Part shown: positions 9,395-17,130 of the stretch, piece after piece
Position numbering within the stretch: position 1 is the stretch's first letter
Layout of the letters: every line of letters begins with the position of its first letter
Source of the DNA: Nitrospirota bacterium
GTDB lineage: Bacteria > Nitrospirota > UBA9217
DNA: 40,383 nt
NCBI GenBank assembly: GCA_029858565.1
Contig: JAOUEV010000032.1
Location: forward strand, 1-40,383
Reading direction: 5' to 3'
The notes under the pieces: generated by a model
The model's database searches: none
What the model was told of the DNA's origin: nothing
The model's input: the letters and a program-made list of their open reading frames with translations, nothing else
Made by a program: the position numbers and the translations under genes

Positions 9395-9480
9395 GCAAAG
9401 ACACAAAACCCGCGAAGAACTGCACGACAGCATTTTATTCGACAGCTGTCTTTCTCAGCGTCTTAGCGGCTTTGCAAGAG
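9395..9480. repeat. Intergenic repeat-like element upstream of argG
   Basis: The gap between the cyclophilin and argG holds GCGCAAAGACACAAAACCCGC at one end and CTCAGCGTCTTAGCGGCTTT at the other. The second is roughly the reverse complement of the first in composition and period. A perfect palindrome, GACAGCTGTC, lies between them. This resembles dispersed inverted intergenic elements. No clear promoter was found here. Confidence 0.35.
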
Positions 9481-9488
9481 AATGCCGT

Positions 9489-10106
9489 TTATTTTGATTC
9501 CACGATCTTGACCTTCATCTCGATCCGCTCGTTCGGATTGTCATTGGCATCCCTCGGCTGAGACACGATCTTGTCCACCGCCTCGATGCCGCTGACCACC
9601 TCGCCGAACACCGTATATTGACCGTCCAGGAAGCTGGAATCCTTCACGCAGATGAAGAACTGTGAGCCGGCGCTGTCGGGGTTGGACGAACGCGCCATGG
9701 AAAGGGTGCCGCGCTTGTGCGGCTTATTGCTGAACTCGGCCTTGATGGAATAGCCTGGGCCGCCGGTACCGTAAGCCCGCCGCCGCGCAGGGTCCTTGGA
9801 CGTCGGGTCCCCGCCCTGGATCATGAACCCGGGGATCACCCGGTGGAAGACCGTATTGTCATAAGTCCCGTTCTTTGCCAGATCGATGAAGTTCTTCACG
9901 TGACCCGGCGCCACATCAGGAAAGAACTTGAGCGTGATGTTCCCGAATTTCGTTTCAATGACCGCTGTTGTGGATTCCATTTTTTTTATCTCCTCTTTCT
10001 TCACCGTAATGGTTTTCATCGAAGGCATCCCGAACTGGGCGAACGCGCCAGTGGCTGCGAACGATCCGAGCATAACCATCATCACCGCGATCCGACTGAA
10101 TCTCAT
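9489..10106 (-). CDS. Exported cyclophilin-type peptidyl-prolyl isomerase
   Basis: A 205-aa protein: signal peptide (1-23, ending TGAFA), a short linker, then a complete cyclophilin domain. It catalyses cis-trans isomerisation of X-Pro bonds, here probably in the periplasm. Active-site blocks are FHRVIPGFMIQGGDP, GSQFFI and LDGQYTVFG. ATG 10106 has GAGGAGGG at ideal spacing. A second ATG at 9980 (residue 43) also has a very strong site (GAGGAG), and from there the product would be 163 aa, the size of cytosolic PpiB. Two products from one gene are therefore possible. Confidence 0.93.
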   Translation of the reverse strand: MRFSRIAVMMVMLGSFAATGAFAQFGMPSMKTITVKKEEIKKMESTTAVIETKFGNITLKFFPDVAPGHVKNFIDLAKNGTYDNTVFHRVIPGFMIQGGDPTSKDPARRRAYGTGGPGYSIKAEFSNKPHKRGTLSMARSSNPDSAGSQFFICVKDSSFLDGQYTVFGEVVSGIEAVDKIVSQPRDANDNPNERIEMKVKIVESK

Positions 10107-10161
10107 GCACCAACCCTCCTCGTATGATCATTTCCGTCGCTTCAGAGTGAAAAGATAGTAT

Positions 10162-10190
10162 CTTTTACCAGAAACACGCTGGGAAGTCAA
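10162..10190 (-). promoter_or_regulatory. Sigma-70-type promoter for the cyclophilin gene
   Basis: On the minus strand, TTGACT (10185-10190), a 17-bp spacer and TAAAAG (10162-10167) lie about 55 bp before the start codon. The -35 box is strong and the -10 box moderate. Confidence 0.5.
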
Positions 10191-10233
10191 ATAAAAGCAT
10201 GGACTTAGCAGCCTGGACCTGCGCAGGAATCCA

Positions 10234-10263
10234 TTGACGCTGCACAGGTGCCATTGCTATACT
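10234..10263 (+). promoter_or_regulatory. Sigma-70-type promoter with extended -10 for the PilZ gene
   Basis: TTGACG (10234-10239), an 18-bp spacer and TATACT (10258-10263) preceded by TGC. Transcription would begin near 10270, leaving a leader of about 25 nt before ATG 10296. This supports the downstream ATG over the GTG at 10248, which would lie inside the promoter. Confidence 0.65.
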
Positions 10264-10295
10264 TCACCCAGAGAATGACAGCGAGGTGGCTCGAA

Positions 10296-10700
10296 ATGGC
10301 GGATACACCGGCAGAACGCAGAGAGTTCATCAGGGTCCCGTTCAAGACCAACATCACGGTTCGCACTCCTGACCGGACGATCTGGCACAGCAATACCGCA
10401 GATATCAGTTTGACAGGATTGCGCGTCTATATCAGCGAGCCGCCGCCGCCCCTTGACACTCCCTGTGAGATCGAGATCGTTCTCTCGGAGACCGGCGAAC
10501 CGGTCATCATTGAAGCACGCGGGATCATCGTCCGATCGGATCCGGGCACGCTCGCTGTGCATGTAAGCGAGATCGACCTCGACAGTTATACCCACCTGAC
10601 CCAGCTGATCCTGAACAACGCCGGAGATATCGCACGGGCGGAGCAGGAAATATCCTCCCACCGGGGCATTCGGAAACCGCCCGCAGGTCCGGACACATAA
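10296..10700 (+). CDS. PilZ domain protein
   Basis: A 134-aa single-domain protein. The c-di-GMP contacts are present: an RxxxR-type motif in AERREFIRVPF near the N-terminus, and DISLTG (the D/N-x-S-x-x-G motif) about 30 residues later. PilZ proteins relay c-di-GMP levels to motility, polysaccharide or transcription machinery. The partner is unknown here. I start at ATG 10296 because GAGG lies 9 bases upstream and the promoter ends at 10263. It is a lone plus-strand gene between minus-strand operons. Confidence 0.88.
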   Translation: MADTPAERREFIRVPFKTNITVRTPDRTIWHSNTADISLTGLRVYISEPPPPLDTPCEIEIVLSETGEPVIIEARGIIVRSDPGTLAVHVSEIDLDSYTHLTQLILNNAGDIARAEQEISSHRGIRKPPAGPDT

Positions 10701-10856
10701 GATCCGGCGCAGCAGGTCCGTACGATCTCATCGAGAGCGGCTCGTGAGAGAGCGCGGTCCTTTCAGGATCGCATCGTCAGATCCCTCCCGCGAGATCCCG
10801 CACTGGGAATCCTGTTGCTGTCGACTTCTTCGCTTGGAATAAGGGGGGGGGAGAGG

Positions 10857-11534
10857 CTAGGCTTTTGCGAGCACACCCTGATGCATACGCAGGCGCGTCT
10901 TGGCCCGTGCTGCCAGATCGGTATTATGGGTCACCATCATGAACGTGGTCCCCTGCTGCTCGTTCATGCGCAGGAAAAAGTCCATCATTTCCGCTTCGGT
11001 TTCCTCGTCCAGGTCTCCGGTCGGTTCATCAGCCAGGATCAGCTCCGGTCCGTTCATGAAGGCACGAGCGATCGCTACCCGGCGCTGCTGGCCGCCGGAA
11101 AGTTGCGCTGGATAGGCATTGATCTTGTCCCCCAGACCCACAGCCCGCAGCAACTCCTCGGCGCGCGCATCCATACCGTTGGAGGGTTGAACCGACCGGA
11201 AGGCAACAGGGAGAAGCAGGTTCTCCTTCGCCGTCAAAATGGGAAGCAGGCTGGCGGACTGGAACATGAATCCTATCTTTTCGCAACGGTACTCGGAAAG
11301 CTGGTCGCTGGTCCACGTATAGATGTTCTCGCCGTTGAACAGTATGTTCCCCTGCGTCGGGTTCACCATGCCCCCGATGAGGGAAAGCAGGGTCGTTTTG
11401 CCTGATCCCGAATGCCCCACAATGGACACGAACTCGCCCTTCGCGATGTCTGCGGAAGCGCCCCTGACCGCGGCAAGGGACTCGCTTCCCACCGCGTACT
11501 CCTTCGAAACATTGGTCAATACGATCTGGCCCAT
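10857..11534 (-). CDS. ABC transporter ATP-binding protein (LolD/MacB type)
   Basis: A 225-aa ATPase. Walker A is GHSGSGKTT (40-48), the signature is LSGGQQRRVAIARA (145 on), and Walker B is LILADEPTGDLD (165 on). This subfamily powers FtsX-like permeases that move lipoproteins, peptides or small molecules across or out of the inner membrane by mechanotransmission. It starts 4 bp after the permease stop, with GGAG at good spacing, so the two form one transporter. A run of nine G (10843-10851) follows the stop codon. The substrate is not evident. Confidence 0.93.
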   Translation of the reverse strand: MGQIVLTNVSKEYAVGSESLAAVRGASADIAKGEFVSIVGHSGSGKTTLLSLIGGMVNPTQGNILFNGENIYTWTSDQLSEYRCEKIGFMFQSASLLPILTAKENLLLPVAFRSVQPSNGMDARAEELLRAVGLGDKINAYPAQLSGGQQRRVAIARAFMNGPELILADEPTGDLDEETEAEMMDFFLRMNEQQGTTFMMVTHNTDLAARAKTRLRMHQGVLAKA

Positions 11535-11538
11535 ATCG

Positions 11539-12726
11539 TCACTCCGCCTTGATCACCGTGAGAGGTTCCAGTTTTTTCAGCCGCTGGATCGGCCCCAGCG
11601 CACCAAGGACGCAGATGAGCATCCCTCCGACAAAGCTGGCCAATGCAATGAGCGACCGTTCGGTCATCGACAGGTCTGTGGACAGCTGTTTCACGATCGT
11701 GAACCCCTTAGCGAGCACAACTGACAAGAACGATCCGAACAGGATCCCGAGGACGCTCCCCAAAACGCCGATGACGACCACCTCCGCCAGATAGAGGTTC
11801 ATGATGTGGGATTCCTTCGCCCCGATGGACCGCATGATGCCTACTTCCTTGGCCCGTTCGTTCGCGATCGCCGTAAAGATCGCCCAGACGAGGAAGAAAG
11901 ACATGATCGCTGCGAGGATGATCGTCATGGTGAAGATCCGGCTCATGTCCTTGAGCGTCGCAATGATGTTCTTGCCGATGTCCTTTCGCGCCATGGCATC
12001 GGCGTCAATGATCGTGTTCTCAACCTCCGCGGCAACCGTAGCCGGGTTGACGCCGGGATTCACCTTGACAAAGACAAGCGATATCTGGCCTGGCTTCACC
12101 GTGACCTTGCCGCTCTTGATGATGTCATTGAGGTTGTCTGTGGTGATAAAGACCGCGTTGTCCAGGCCCGTGCCGGTCTTGTCCATGGTCCCTACGATCT
12201 TGAACATGCTGCCGAAGAGCTTGCTGTCCACATCCACGAGGCCCAGGCGGATATTGAACGATGATTCGGACCCGGCCACGGCTTCGCCCTTCTTGAGCTT
12301 CCGTTTCAATTTCTCGATCAGCCAGGGACCGACGATGAAATCCGTATCCTGATTGTACGCCACGACCATCGCTTCAGGCACGGAACAGCACAGGGTTGCC
12401 AGCGTCACGAGATAGACCTGCTCAGTGACCGCGGCAACGCCGTTGATCGCGGCAACGCGGTCCATGATGCTCCTGTCCATATAAAAGGACTTGGTCTTGT
12501 TCTCGAGCAGGATTTCCTCCGTGGCGCCCCGGGCTCCGGTGGGCACAACGATCAGATCGGCGCCCAGCCTCTCCGAAGCCTTCCTGATGCTGCCGTTCAC
12601 GCGCTGCACGAAGGAAAGCGAGAAGACAAGCGCTGAGACCAGTAGCCCGATGGCAAAAACAAGGATAGCCGTCCGCGTCGGTTTACGCTTGATATTCTTG
12701 ACCGAAAAAGAAAGGAGTCGTGTCAT
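11539..12726 (-). CDS. FtsX-like ABC transporter permease
   Basis: A 395-aa inner-membrane protein with the MacB/LolC layout: one transmembrane helix near residues 19-40, a large periplasmic domain (about 45-270), then three helices in the last 130 residues, separated by the cytoplasmic loop NERAKEVGIMRSIGAKES that contacts the ATPase. It pairs with the ATPase directly downstream. No adaptor (HlyD-like) gene is adjacent. The upstream neighbours are a haem protein and a copper-binding lipoprotein, which hints at a role in periplasmic metal or redox maturation, but a terminator lies in between. Confidence 0.9.
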   Translation of the reverse strand: MTRLLSFSVKNIKRKPTRTAILVFAIGLLVSALVFSLSFVQRVNGSIRKASERLGADLIVVPTGARGATEEILLENKTKSFYMDRSIMDRVAAINGVAAVTEQVYLVTLATLCCSVPEAMVVAYNQDTDFIVGPWLIEKLKRKLKKGEAVAGSESSFNIRLGLVDVDSKLFGSMFKIVGTMDKTGTGLDNAVFITTDNLNDIIKSGKVTVKPGQISLVFVKVNPGVNPATVAAEVENTIIDADAMARKDIGKNIIATLKDMSRIFTMTIILAAIMSFFLVWAIFTAIANERAKEVGIMRSIGAKESHIMNLYLAEVVVIGVLGSVLGILFGSFLSVVLAKGFTIVKQLSTDLSMTERSLIALASFVGGMLICVLGALGPIQRLKKLEPLTVIKAE

Positions 12727-12838
12727 AAAGTTCGCCTGTCAGATCAGTAGTGTATCCCGCTTTCGCAAGGCTTGGTTCTATAATACCCGAAGAGCCCTCA
12801 GCACGCAAGTAGCAAGCGTCCGTTGGCAGTGCATGGGC

Positions 12839-12874
12839 AAAAAAAACCTCTCCCCGCACAGCGCGGGGAGAGGT
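12839..12874 (-). terminator. Rho-independent terminator of the haem propeller gene
   Basis: A perfect 12-bp stem (ACCTCTCCCCGC with its complement) around a 5-base loop, followed on the minus strand by a T-run (8 A on the plus strand, 12839-12846). It lies 28 bp after the stop of the gene at 12903-14042. Confidence 0.9.
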
Positions 12875-12902
12875 CGTTCCTTCGAAAAACAACGAACGAC
12901 GA

Positions 12903-14042
12903 CTACTTGTAATTCGCGTCGATGCCGCAAAGCACGGCATTCTTGTCGCCAAGACCCATGCCCTTGTGGCAGCCGAGACAAACCGAGATCTGTTTATCAA
13001 GGACCTTTTTATTGGCGGCATCATAGACCATGACCGTACCATCGGTGATGTCCACGGGCTTGCCGTCCTTTACGATCGCCTTTCCATCCGTATCGCAACC
13101 CTCGGTCACCGAGCGGATCGTCAGGAGCGCGTACTTGCTATCCGGAGTCGGCATGGCATCATGAAGCTGCGAGCCCTCAGGCATCATCTTTTCGTCCACG
13201 AGCGTCAGCTTCTTGGCATCGAGGACCCAAAGACGGTCGGCCACGGACTGCGTGATGTACTTGCCATCTGGCGTGAAGTACATCCGGAAGGTAATGCTGT
13301 TCTTCGGGTCGCCCTTCAGGGTGTTCTTGGCAAGGACCTTGAACTTGCCCTTCTCGAGCGATGCCATGTCCACAAGAACGAAATCGATCTCGCCGGTCGC
13401 ATTGCCGTCCTTCACCACGTTCATGGTCAGGAGGAAGGACTTCATGTCCGGCGAATTGATGCCGTGCACGAACTTATAGGAACCCTTTGCATAGCCGATG
13501 TCGCTCACGAACACACGATGCTTGTGCGCCAGGTCCTTCTTGTCGAACACGTCCACATAACCCTCGACACCCATGAACACCGGCATGAAGTATTCCTTGC
13601 TCTGGCCGGAGGCGCAGTACTTCGGGCCCTTGCCCACTGCACGCGCATCTGGATCGACCGCCAGGTCCTTGATCACCTTGCCGGTCTTGAGGTCGGTCTT
13701 GCCGACATGAATCTTACCGTTGGCGTCCAGCACGTAGGTGGACCAGAACATGACGTTCGAATCGTTCGTGTCGATCCGGGCGTCGTGGGTTGCATACTGC
13801 TTGTCGCCGATCACCACGCGGTCCAGGTTCTTGATCTTCACGGGTTCCGCTGCATTGCTGGGATCCACGGTCACATCAGCGGCGGCGAAATGTCCGCCCA
13901 TGCCAGCGACATATATCATTGCCGAATAGGTCGGGCCTGCGGCCACCGCCACCGGCGCCGAAACGGGCGCCACGGTGGTAAGGCCCAGATAGGCCACCAC
14001 GATCACTGCTACGATTCCTGCCAACACCGCATACTTTTTCAT
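12903..14042 (-). CDS. Exported beta-propeller-like protein with a C-terminal c-type haem motif
   Basis: A 379-aa secreted or anchored protein. I choose ATG 14042 (MKKYAVLAG), with GGGGAG eight bases upstream. It has an N-terminal hydrophobic segment (about 6-40), then repeated blade-like strands such as VMVYDAANKKVLD and LWVLDAKKLTLVD, resembling YVTN or cytochrome d1-type propellers. Near the C-terminus is a single c-type haem site C355-LG-C358-H359. Other cysteines (in PKYCASG, EGCDTDG and VLCGID) may form disulfides. Function is unknown; an electron-transfer or sensing role is inferred. It lies between a PCu(A)C lipoprotein and an ABC transporter. Confidence 0.78.
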   Translation of the reverse strand: MKKYAVLAGIVAVIVVAYLGLTTVAPVSAPVAVAAGPTYSAMIYVAGMGGHFAAADVTVDPSNAAEPVKIKNLDRVVIGDKQYATHDARIDTNDSNVMFWSTYVLDANGKIHVGKTDLKTGKVIKDLAVDPDARAVGKGPKYCASGQSKEYFMPVFMGVEGYVDVFDKKDLAHKHRVFVSDIGYAKGSYKFVHGINSPDMKSFLLTMNVVKDGNATGEIDFVLVDMASLEKGKFKVLAKNTLKGDPKNSITFRMYFTPDGKYITQSVADRLWVLDAKKLTLVDEKMMPEGSQLHDAMPTPDSKYALLTIRSVTEGCDTDGKAIVKDGKPVDITDGTVMVYDAANKKVLDKQISVCLGCHKGMGLGDKNAVLCGIDANYK

Positions 14043-14232
14043 ATCAACGTCTCCCCTTTCCTTGTCTATGGTTTTTCTTGAGCGAGCCGGTCGATCAGGC
14101 TCACCGTCCAAACAACGATAATGCATGTTCAATCCGTTGGTTGCTAGTAACTGCCCCTCTCACCTCCTTTGGGAACGTCGGGTTCATCTTTCAGTGTAAC
14201 CAGTTAAGCATTATGACCGCACAAGGACCGGA

Positions 14233-14730
14233 TCAATTTCCCCCGTGCATCGGGATTTCTTTCGGCTTCTCGAATCGGACAGGCACCTGCAACTGACCGG
14301 ACCGCTCAAAGGTCAGGGTGAGCAGCATGTCCGAACCGTCCTGCACGGTCTTCGGCATATTGAACACCATGATATGGAGGCTTCTCGGCTTCAGCTCCAG
14401 GGTATCGCGGGACGGCACCTTCATCCGGTCTACCTTTACCATCTTGCCGTCCTTGATGTCGTGCAGTTCGACCGTCGCAGCGGGAATGTTCACAGACGCC
14501 GCCAGCAACGTGTCCCGGCCCCCGGCATTCTTGATCTTCATGAAGAGGGAGCCGACTCCAAAGAACATTGGCGACAGATTCGCGTACTGTCCTTCAACGG
14601 TGATCTGCGGAGGCTGCGACGTACACCCCGACCCCGCAAGAGTTACCAGGCTGAAAATAAGTATACCCACCGCCAGGAACAGGCTCCCGTTCCTGAATGC
14701 TGATAGATGCAACGAATAATTTTTAGACAT
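14233..14730 (-). CDS. PCu(A)C-family periplasmic copper chaperone, lipoprotein
   Basis: A 165-aa lipoprotein: signal anchor to about residue 35, then a lipobox-like GSGC36. The PCu(A)C copper ligands are recognisable as H90 (VELHD), M103 (VDRMK), H119 and M121 (LHIM). The family delivers Cu(I) to the CuA or CuB centres of haem-copper oxidases and similar enzymes. No oxidase gene is in the window, but the next gene encodes a c-type haem protein. ATG 14730 has only a weak ribosome site. A strong promoter lies 70 bp upstream. Confidence 0.87.
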   Translation of the reverse strand: MSKNYSLHLSAFRNGSLFLAVGILIFSLVTLAGSGCTSQPPQITVEGQYANLSPMFFGVGSLFMKIKNAGGRDTLLAASVNIPAATVELHDIKDGKMVKVDRMKVPSRDTLELKPRSLHIMVFNMPKTVQDGSDMLLTLTFERSGQLQVPVRFEKPKEIPMHGGN

Positions 14731-14799
14731 AATAATATAATGAAAGGCGCAACAATTTTCTTGAAAAAACAAACATCGTTATTGTCTTCAGGGTGCGGC

Positions 14800-14829
14800 A
14801 TTTTAGAACAGCCTCAACTACTAAGTCAA
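14800..14829 (-). promoter_or_regulatory. Sigma-70-type promoter for the PCu(A)C gene
   Basis: On the minus strand, TTGACT (14824-14829), an 18-bp spacer and TAAAAT (14800-14805), five of six matches in each box. It sits in an A+T-rich intergenic region of about 260 bp shared with the divergent ferritin-like gene. Confidence 0.7.
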
Positions 14830-14917
14830 CGTAAAATTCTAATTTTGCTTCTGCTATAGCGCTAGAATCGCTTACATTCGCTTATCCTGGCAAGCGTTAC
14901 TTCCGGTGATAAACCGC

Positions 14918-14946
14918 TTCTCAGAACAGGCTTTCTCTGCTACAAT
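14918..14946 (+). promoter_or_regulatory. Likely promoter for the ferritin-like gene
   Basis: TTCTCA (14918-14923), a 17-bp spacer, and TACAAT (14941-14946) preceded by TGC (extended -10). A second TACAAT at 14952-14957 is an alternative. No Fur-like box was recognised. Confidence 0.5.
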
Positions 14947-14993
14947 AGCTGTACAATATTTCGATATTTCTTAACTGAAAGGAGATCGACCAT

Positions 14994-15419
14994 ATGGTTC
15001 AGAAGGCAAGTACTGCACTGACCGACATGATGCAGCAGGCGATCGCCCGGGAGATCCAGGTGAGCGTTCAGTATATGTGGCAGCATATCATGGCCAAGGG
15101 GCTGGAGTCGGCCGAGATCGCCGACGTGTTCGAGGAAGTCGCCGTGGCCGAGATGAAGCACGCGGAGAAGATCGCCGAACGGCTCTTCTATTTCGATGTG
15201 GTTCCCACGACCAAGCCGTCGCCGATCAAGGTAGGCGGCTCGCTCAAGGAAATGCTGGAAGCCGATGCTCTTGCGGAAGAAGAGGCTATCGAACTCTACA
15301 AAGCGATCGTCAAGCAGGCTGATTCGGAGGGGGACAGCACGACGCGGCTGCTGTTCGAGCAGATCCTGTCAGACGAAGAAGAGCACCACGACCAGTTTAC
15401 CACGCTCTTGGGCAGATAA
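14994..15419 (+). CDS. Ferritin-like diiron protein
   Basis: A 141-aa four-helix-bundle protein. Iron-ligand patterns are E20 (AREIQVSVQY), E53 and H56 (AEMKHAE), Glu residues near 97-100, and EEEHHDQF near 128-134. This matches bacterioferritin or ferritin-like domain proteins, which store iron or detoxify peroxide. The AAGGAG ribosome site and a separate promoter show it is its own unit. It ends at a strong bidirectional terminator. A haem-binding Met as in true bacterioferritin cannot be assigned, so I do not use the symbol bfr. Confidence 0.88.
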   Translation: MVQKASTALTDMMQQAIAREIQVSVQYMWQHIMAKGLESAEIADVFEEVAVAEMKHAEKIAERLFYFDVVPTTKPSPIKVGGSLKEMLEADALAEEEAIELYKAIVKQADSEGDSTTRLLFEQILSDEEEHHDQFTTLLGR

Positions 15420-15448
15420 AGCAAAGCGCAGGTTATTGTAAACAACTG

Positions 15449-15482
15449 AAAAGGCCGAAGCGTCATATCGCTTCGGCCTTTT
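15449..15482. terminator. Bidirectional rho-independent terminator
   Basis: A perfect 14-bp stem AAAAGGCCGAAGCG with its complement around TCATAT. The T-tracts on both strands serve the ferritin-like gene (plus) and the TIM-barrel gene (minus). Confidence 0.93.
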
Positions 15483-15494
15483 TCATCACGGCAT

Positions 15495-16238
15495 TTACAG
15501 CTTGCCAGGACTGTAGATCCTCTCAAGGAGCTTCCGGTCGTCAAGGACCTTGTCATGGAGCCAGGGCATATACTCCAGGGTCACCACCCCGCCCCAGTTC
15601 AGTTCCTGCAGACGATCAAGGATGTCCATGCAGAATCCGTCGCGATCGATGGGCTGATGTTTGCGGGCAATGCCCTTCAGCTCCCGGTCGCGGATTACCG
15701 CTGACAGGTGTAGGTTCACGATGTGGGTGTGGTAGGTCTCAATGACCCAGGTGATCTCGGACTTCGGCAGCCGCGACGTATCAAGCACCATCGGCAACTG
15801 ATGGCTCATGATCAGGTCCGGAGGCAGCACCCGCTTTTTGTCCCAGAAGGTCTCCACGGCAATGGTCACCTTGGTACGGTCCTGCAGGTGTTGGATATTG
15901 TCCAGCACCGGCTGGTGTTCTTCCTTCTTCCTTCCGGCTGCCGCGATCTCGGGGTGGAGCACGACAATGCCCGCGTTGACCGCTTCCGCAAACTGAACCG
16001 TCCTCCCCGCCCAGTCAAGAAAAGCATCGTCAGCAAGATTGCCGTCAGCAGCGTGGACAGAGAATACGGGAACCCGGTAGGAACGCACCTGCTTTTCGAC
16101 CTCGGCTAGACGATCGCGGCCGTGCTGGAACTCATCAACGTCCGAAGGGAACGCCAGTTCGATCGGGACGCCCTCGAGCTTCTTCAGCCGGGCGTTGCTG
16201 TTGGAAAACTCGATCTGTCGTCGGACACAAAATCGCAT
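15495..16238 (-). CDS. Sugar phosphate isomerase/epimerase-like TIM-barrel protein
   Basis: A 247-aa protein of the xylose isomerase-like/AP endonuclease 2 TIM-barrel superfamily. Strand ends carry the expected acidic and His residues: IELAFP, FSVHAADG, VVLHPE, AVETFWDK, VNLHLSA and VTLEYMPWL. Members isomerise sugars or inositols, or act on AP-site DNA; which applies cannot be said. It has its own -10 element and shares the downstream terminator with the ferritin-like gene. Confidence 0.75.
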   Translation of the reverse strand: MRFCVRRQIEFSNSNARLKKLEGVPIELAFPSDVDEFQHGRDRLAEVEKQVRSYRVPVFSVHAADGNLADDAFLDWAGRTVQFAEAVNAGIVVLHPEIAAAGRKKEEHQPVLDNIQHLQDRTKVTIAVETFWDKKRVLPPDLIMSHQLPMVLDTSRLPKSEITWVIETYHTHIVNLHLSAVIRDRELKGIARKHQPIDRDGFCMDILDRLQELNWGGVVTLEYMPWLHDKVLDDRKLLERIYSPGKL

Positions 16239-16323
16239 AATCTTCTTGCGGGTTCCGCTTACGAGCCTCCCTTGCTGACTTTGGAGGAGGCGTCTTTTTC
16301 ATCCTTTTGGACAGCCGGGCACA

Positions 16324-16331
16324 ATTATAGC
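16324..16331 (-). promoter_or_regulatory. Extended -10 promoter for the TIM-barrel gene
   Basis: TGCTATAAT on the minus strand, with TATAAT at 16324-16329, 86 bp before ATG 16238. No good -35 box is seen, which fits an extended -10 promoter. The leader contains a GCCTCC/GGAGGC inverted repeat. Confidence 0.45.
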
Positions 16332-16389
16332 ATTGTACTGAATAAAAGGGGGAATTTCTGCAGTGTATTTTTTCGAGGAGGGAAAGCAG

Positions 16390-16403
16390 CGGCGTTATCG
16401 CCG
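16390..16403 (-). terminator. Possible weak terminator after the tRNA pair
   Basis: Hairpin CGGCG-TTAT-CGCCG followed on the minus strand by a pyrimidine-rich stretch. It lies 47 bp past tRNA-Asp. The stem is short, so this is tentative. Confidence 0.25.
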
Positions 16404-16449
16404 AGTCCGGCGCAACAGGGAATTCACAGCACTTGCTGAGTATAAAGAA

Positions 16450-16526
16450 TGGCGGGGCGGACGGGGCTCGAACCCGCGACCTCCGGCGTGACAGGCCGGC
16501 GTTCTAACCAGCTGAACTACCACCCC
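16450..16526 (-). tRNA. tRNA-Asp (GTC)
   Basis: Read on the minus strand it begins GGGGTGGTAGTTCAGCTGG, has anticodon GTC in a CTGTCAC loop, a normal T-arm (GGTTCGAGCCC inside a GC stem), and an encoded CCA at 16450-16452. The acceptor stem pairs with one G-U. Confidence 0.97.
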
Positions 16527-16530
16527 AACG

Positions 16531-16588
16531 AGAAGTGCGTAACGCGGAATGAGAAACGTGCATAGAAAACTTCGCACTCCGCACTGAA
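16531..16588. repeat. Heptamer repeat between the tRNA genes
   Basis: Contains CTTCGCA-CTCCGCA (16570-16583) and, inverted, ATTCCGC-GTTACGC. It is related to the heptamers at 65-97 and 37138-37165. It lies within the transcribed spacer of the tRNA pair. Confidence 0.5.
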
Positions 16589-16594
16589 CTGCTA

Positions 16595-16670
16595 TGGTAG
16601 GCGGAACAGGGATCGAACCTGTGACCCCAGCCTTGTAAGGGCTGTGCTCTCCCAGCTGAGCTATCCGCCC
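16595..16670 (-). tRNA. tRNA-Val (TAC)
   Basis: Minus strand, 76 nt with encoded CCA (16595-16597). It begins GGGCGGATAGCTCAGCTGG, has anticodon TAC in the loop CTTACAA, and T-loop GGTTCGATCCC. It is upstream of tRNA-Asp and surely co-transcribed with it. Confidence 0.97.
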
Positions 16671-16694
16671 GTTGCCGCCCTAAACGGAAGTATA

Positions 16695-16723
16695 AATATC
16701 TATGATTCAACGGGAAAAGTCAA
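16695..16723 (-). promoter_or_regulatory. Promoter of the tRNA-Val/tRNA-Asp unit
   Basis: TTGACT (16718-16723), a 17-bp spacer and GATATT (16695-16700) on the minus strand, with a further TATACT adjacent (16689-16694). Transcription would begin just before the tRNA 5' end. Confidence 0.55.
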
Positions 16724-16902
16724 GAAAAAATTGCGCGTCAAGACACGTTGCCCGTTATTGGCGCGAGAAACCGGATCCCCTGCTGCTCGCCAGCCATTTC
16801 CTGCTATGCTCCGAAAAAAAACAACAAGTCCGCCCTGCTCATGGCCGGAACGGACCCGTTTGATCTCTCCGCAAGCTGGAACCGGAGGTCCCGCTGTTCC
16901 GC

Positions 16903-17130
16903 TCAGGACGATTGCGGCTTCGGGCGCGGAGCCGAACCGAACGAGCGCGAACGCCGGAGCAGTTTCCGCTTGCGTTTCTCTGCCTCCAGCTGCTTCCGCT
17001 TCTTTTTCACCGAGGGCTTCTCGTAATGACGCCGCGCTTTCAGCTCGCCAAACAAGCCGTCGAGCTGCAGCTTCTTCTTCAGCGTCCTGAGCGCCTTCTC
17101 GATGTCCCGGGAAAGTACCCTTACCTCCAC
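16903..17130 (-). CDS. rpsU: 30S ribosomal protein bS21
   Basis: A 75-aa basic protein matching bS21: EVRVLSRDIEKALRTLKKK, then RRHYEKPSVKKKRK, ending in an Arg/Lys-rich tail. It contacts the 16S 3' region and aids initiation. The start is GTG 17130, which lies inside the RRM gene: the two overlap by 10 bases and the ribosome site (GGAAAGAAG) is within RRM codons. Translation is therefore probably coupled to the RRM gene. About 230 bp of non-coding sequence, including the tRNA promoter, follows. Confidence 0.93.
   Translation of the reverse strand: MEVRVLSRDIEKALRTLKKKLQLDGLFGELKARRHYEKPSVKKKRKQLEAEKRKRKLLRRSRSFGSAPRPKPQSS

Noticed and set aside
10843-10851. Run of nine G as a phase-variation tract
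   Set aside because: It lies after the stop codon of the ATPase gene and in no promoter that I can see, so slippage would not switch a gene.
14043-14232. c-di-GMP riboswitch upstream of the haem propeller gene
   Set aside because: A PilZ gene nearby made this worth checking, but the GEMM core and tetraloop-receptor sequence are not seen; only a strong AAAGGAGGTGA stretch without a matching start was found.
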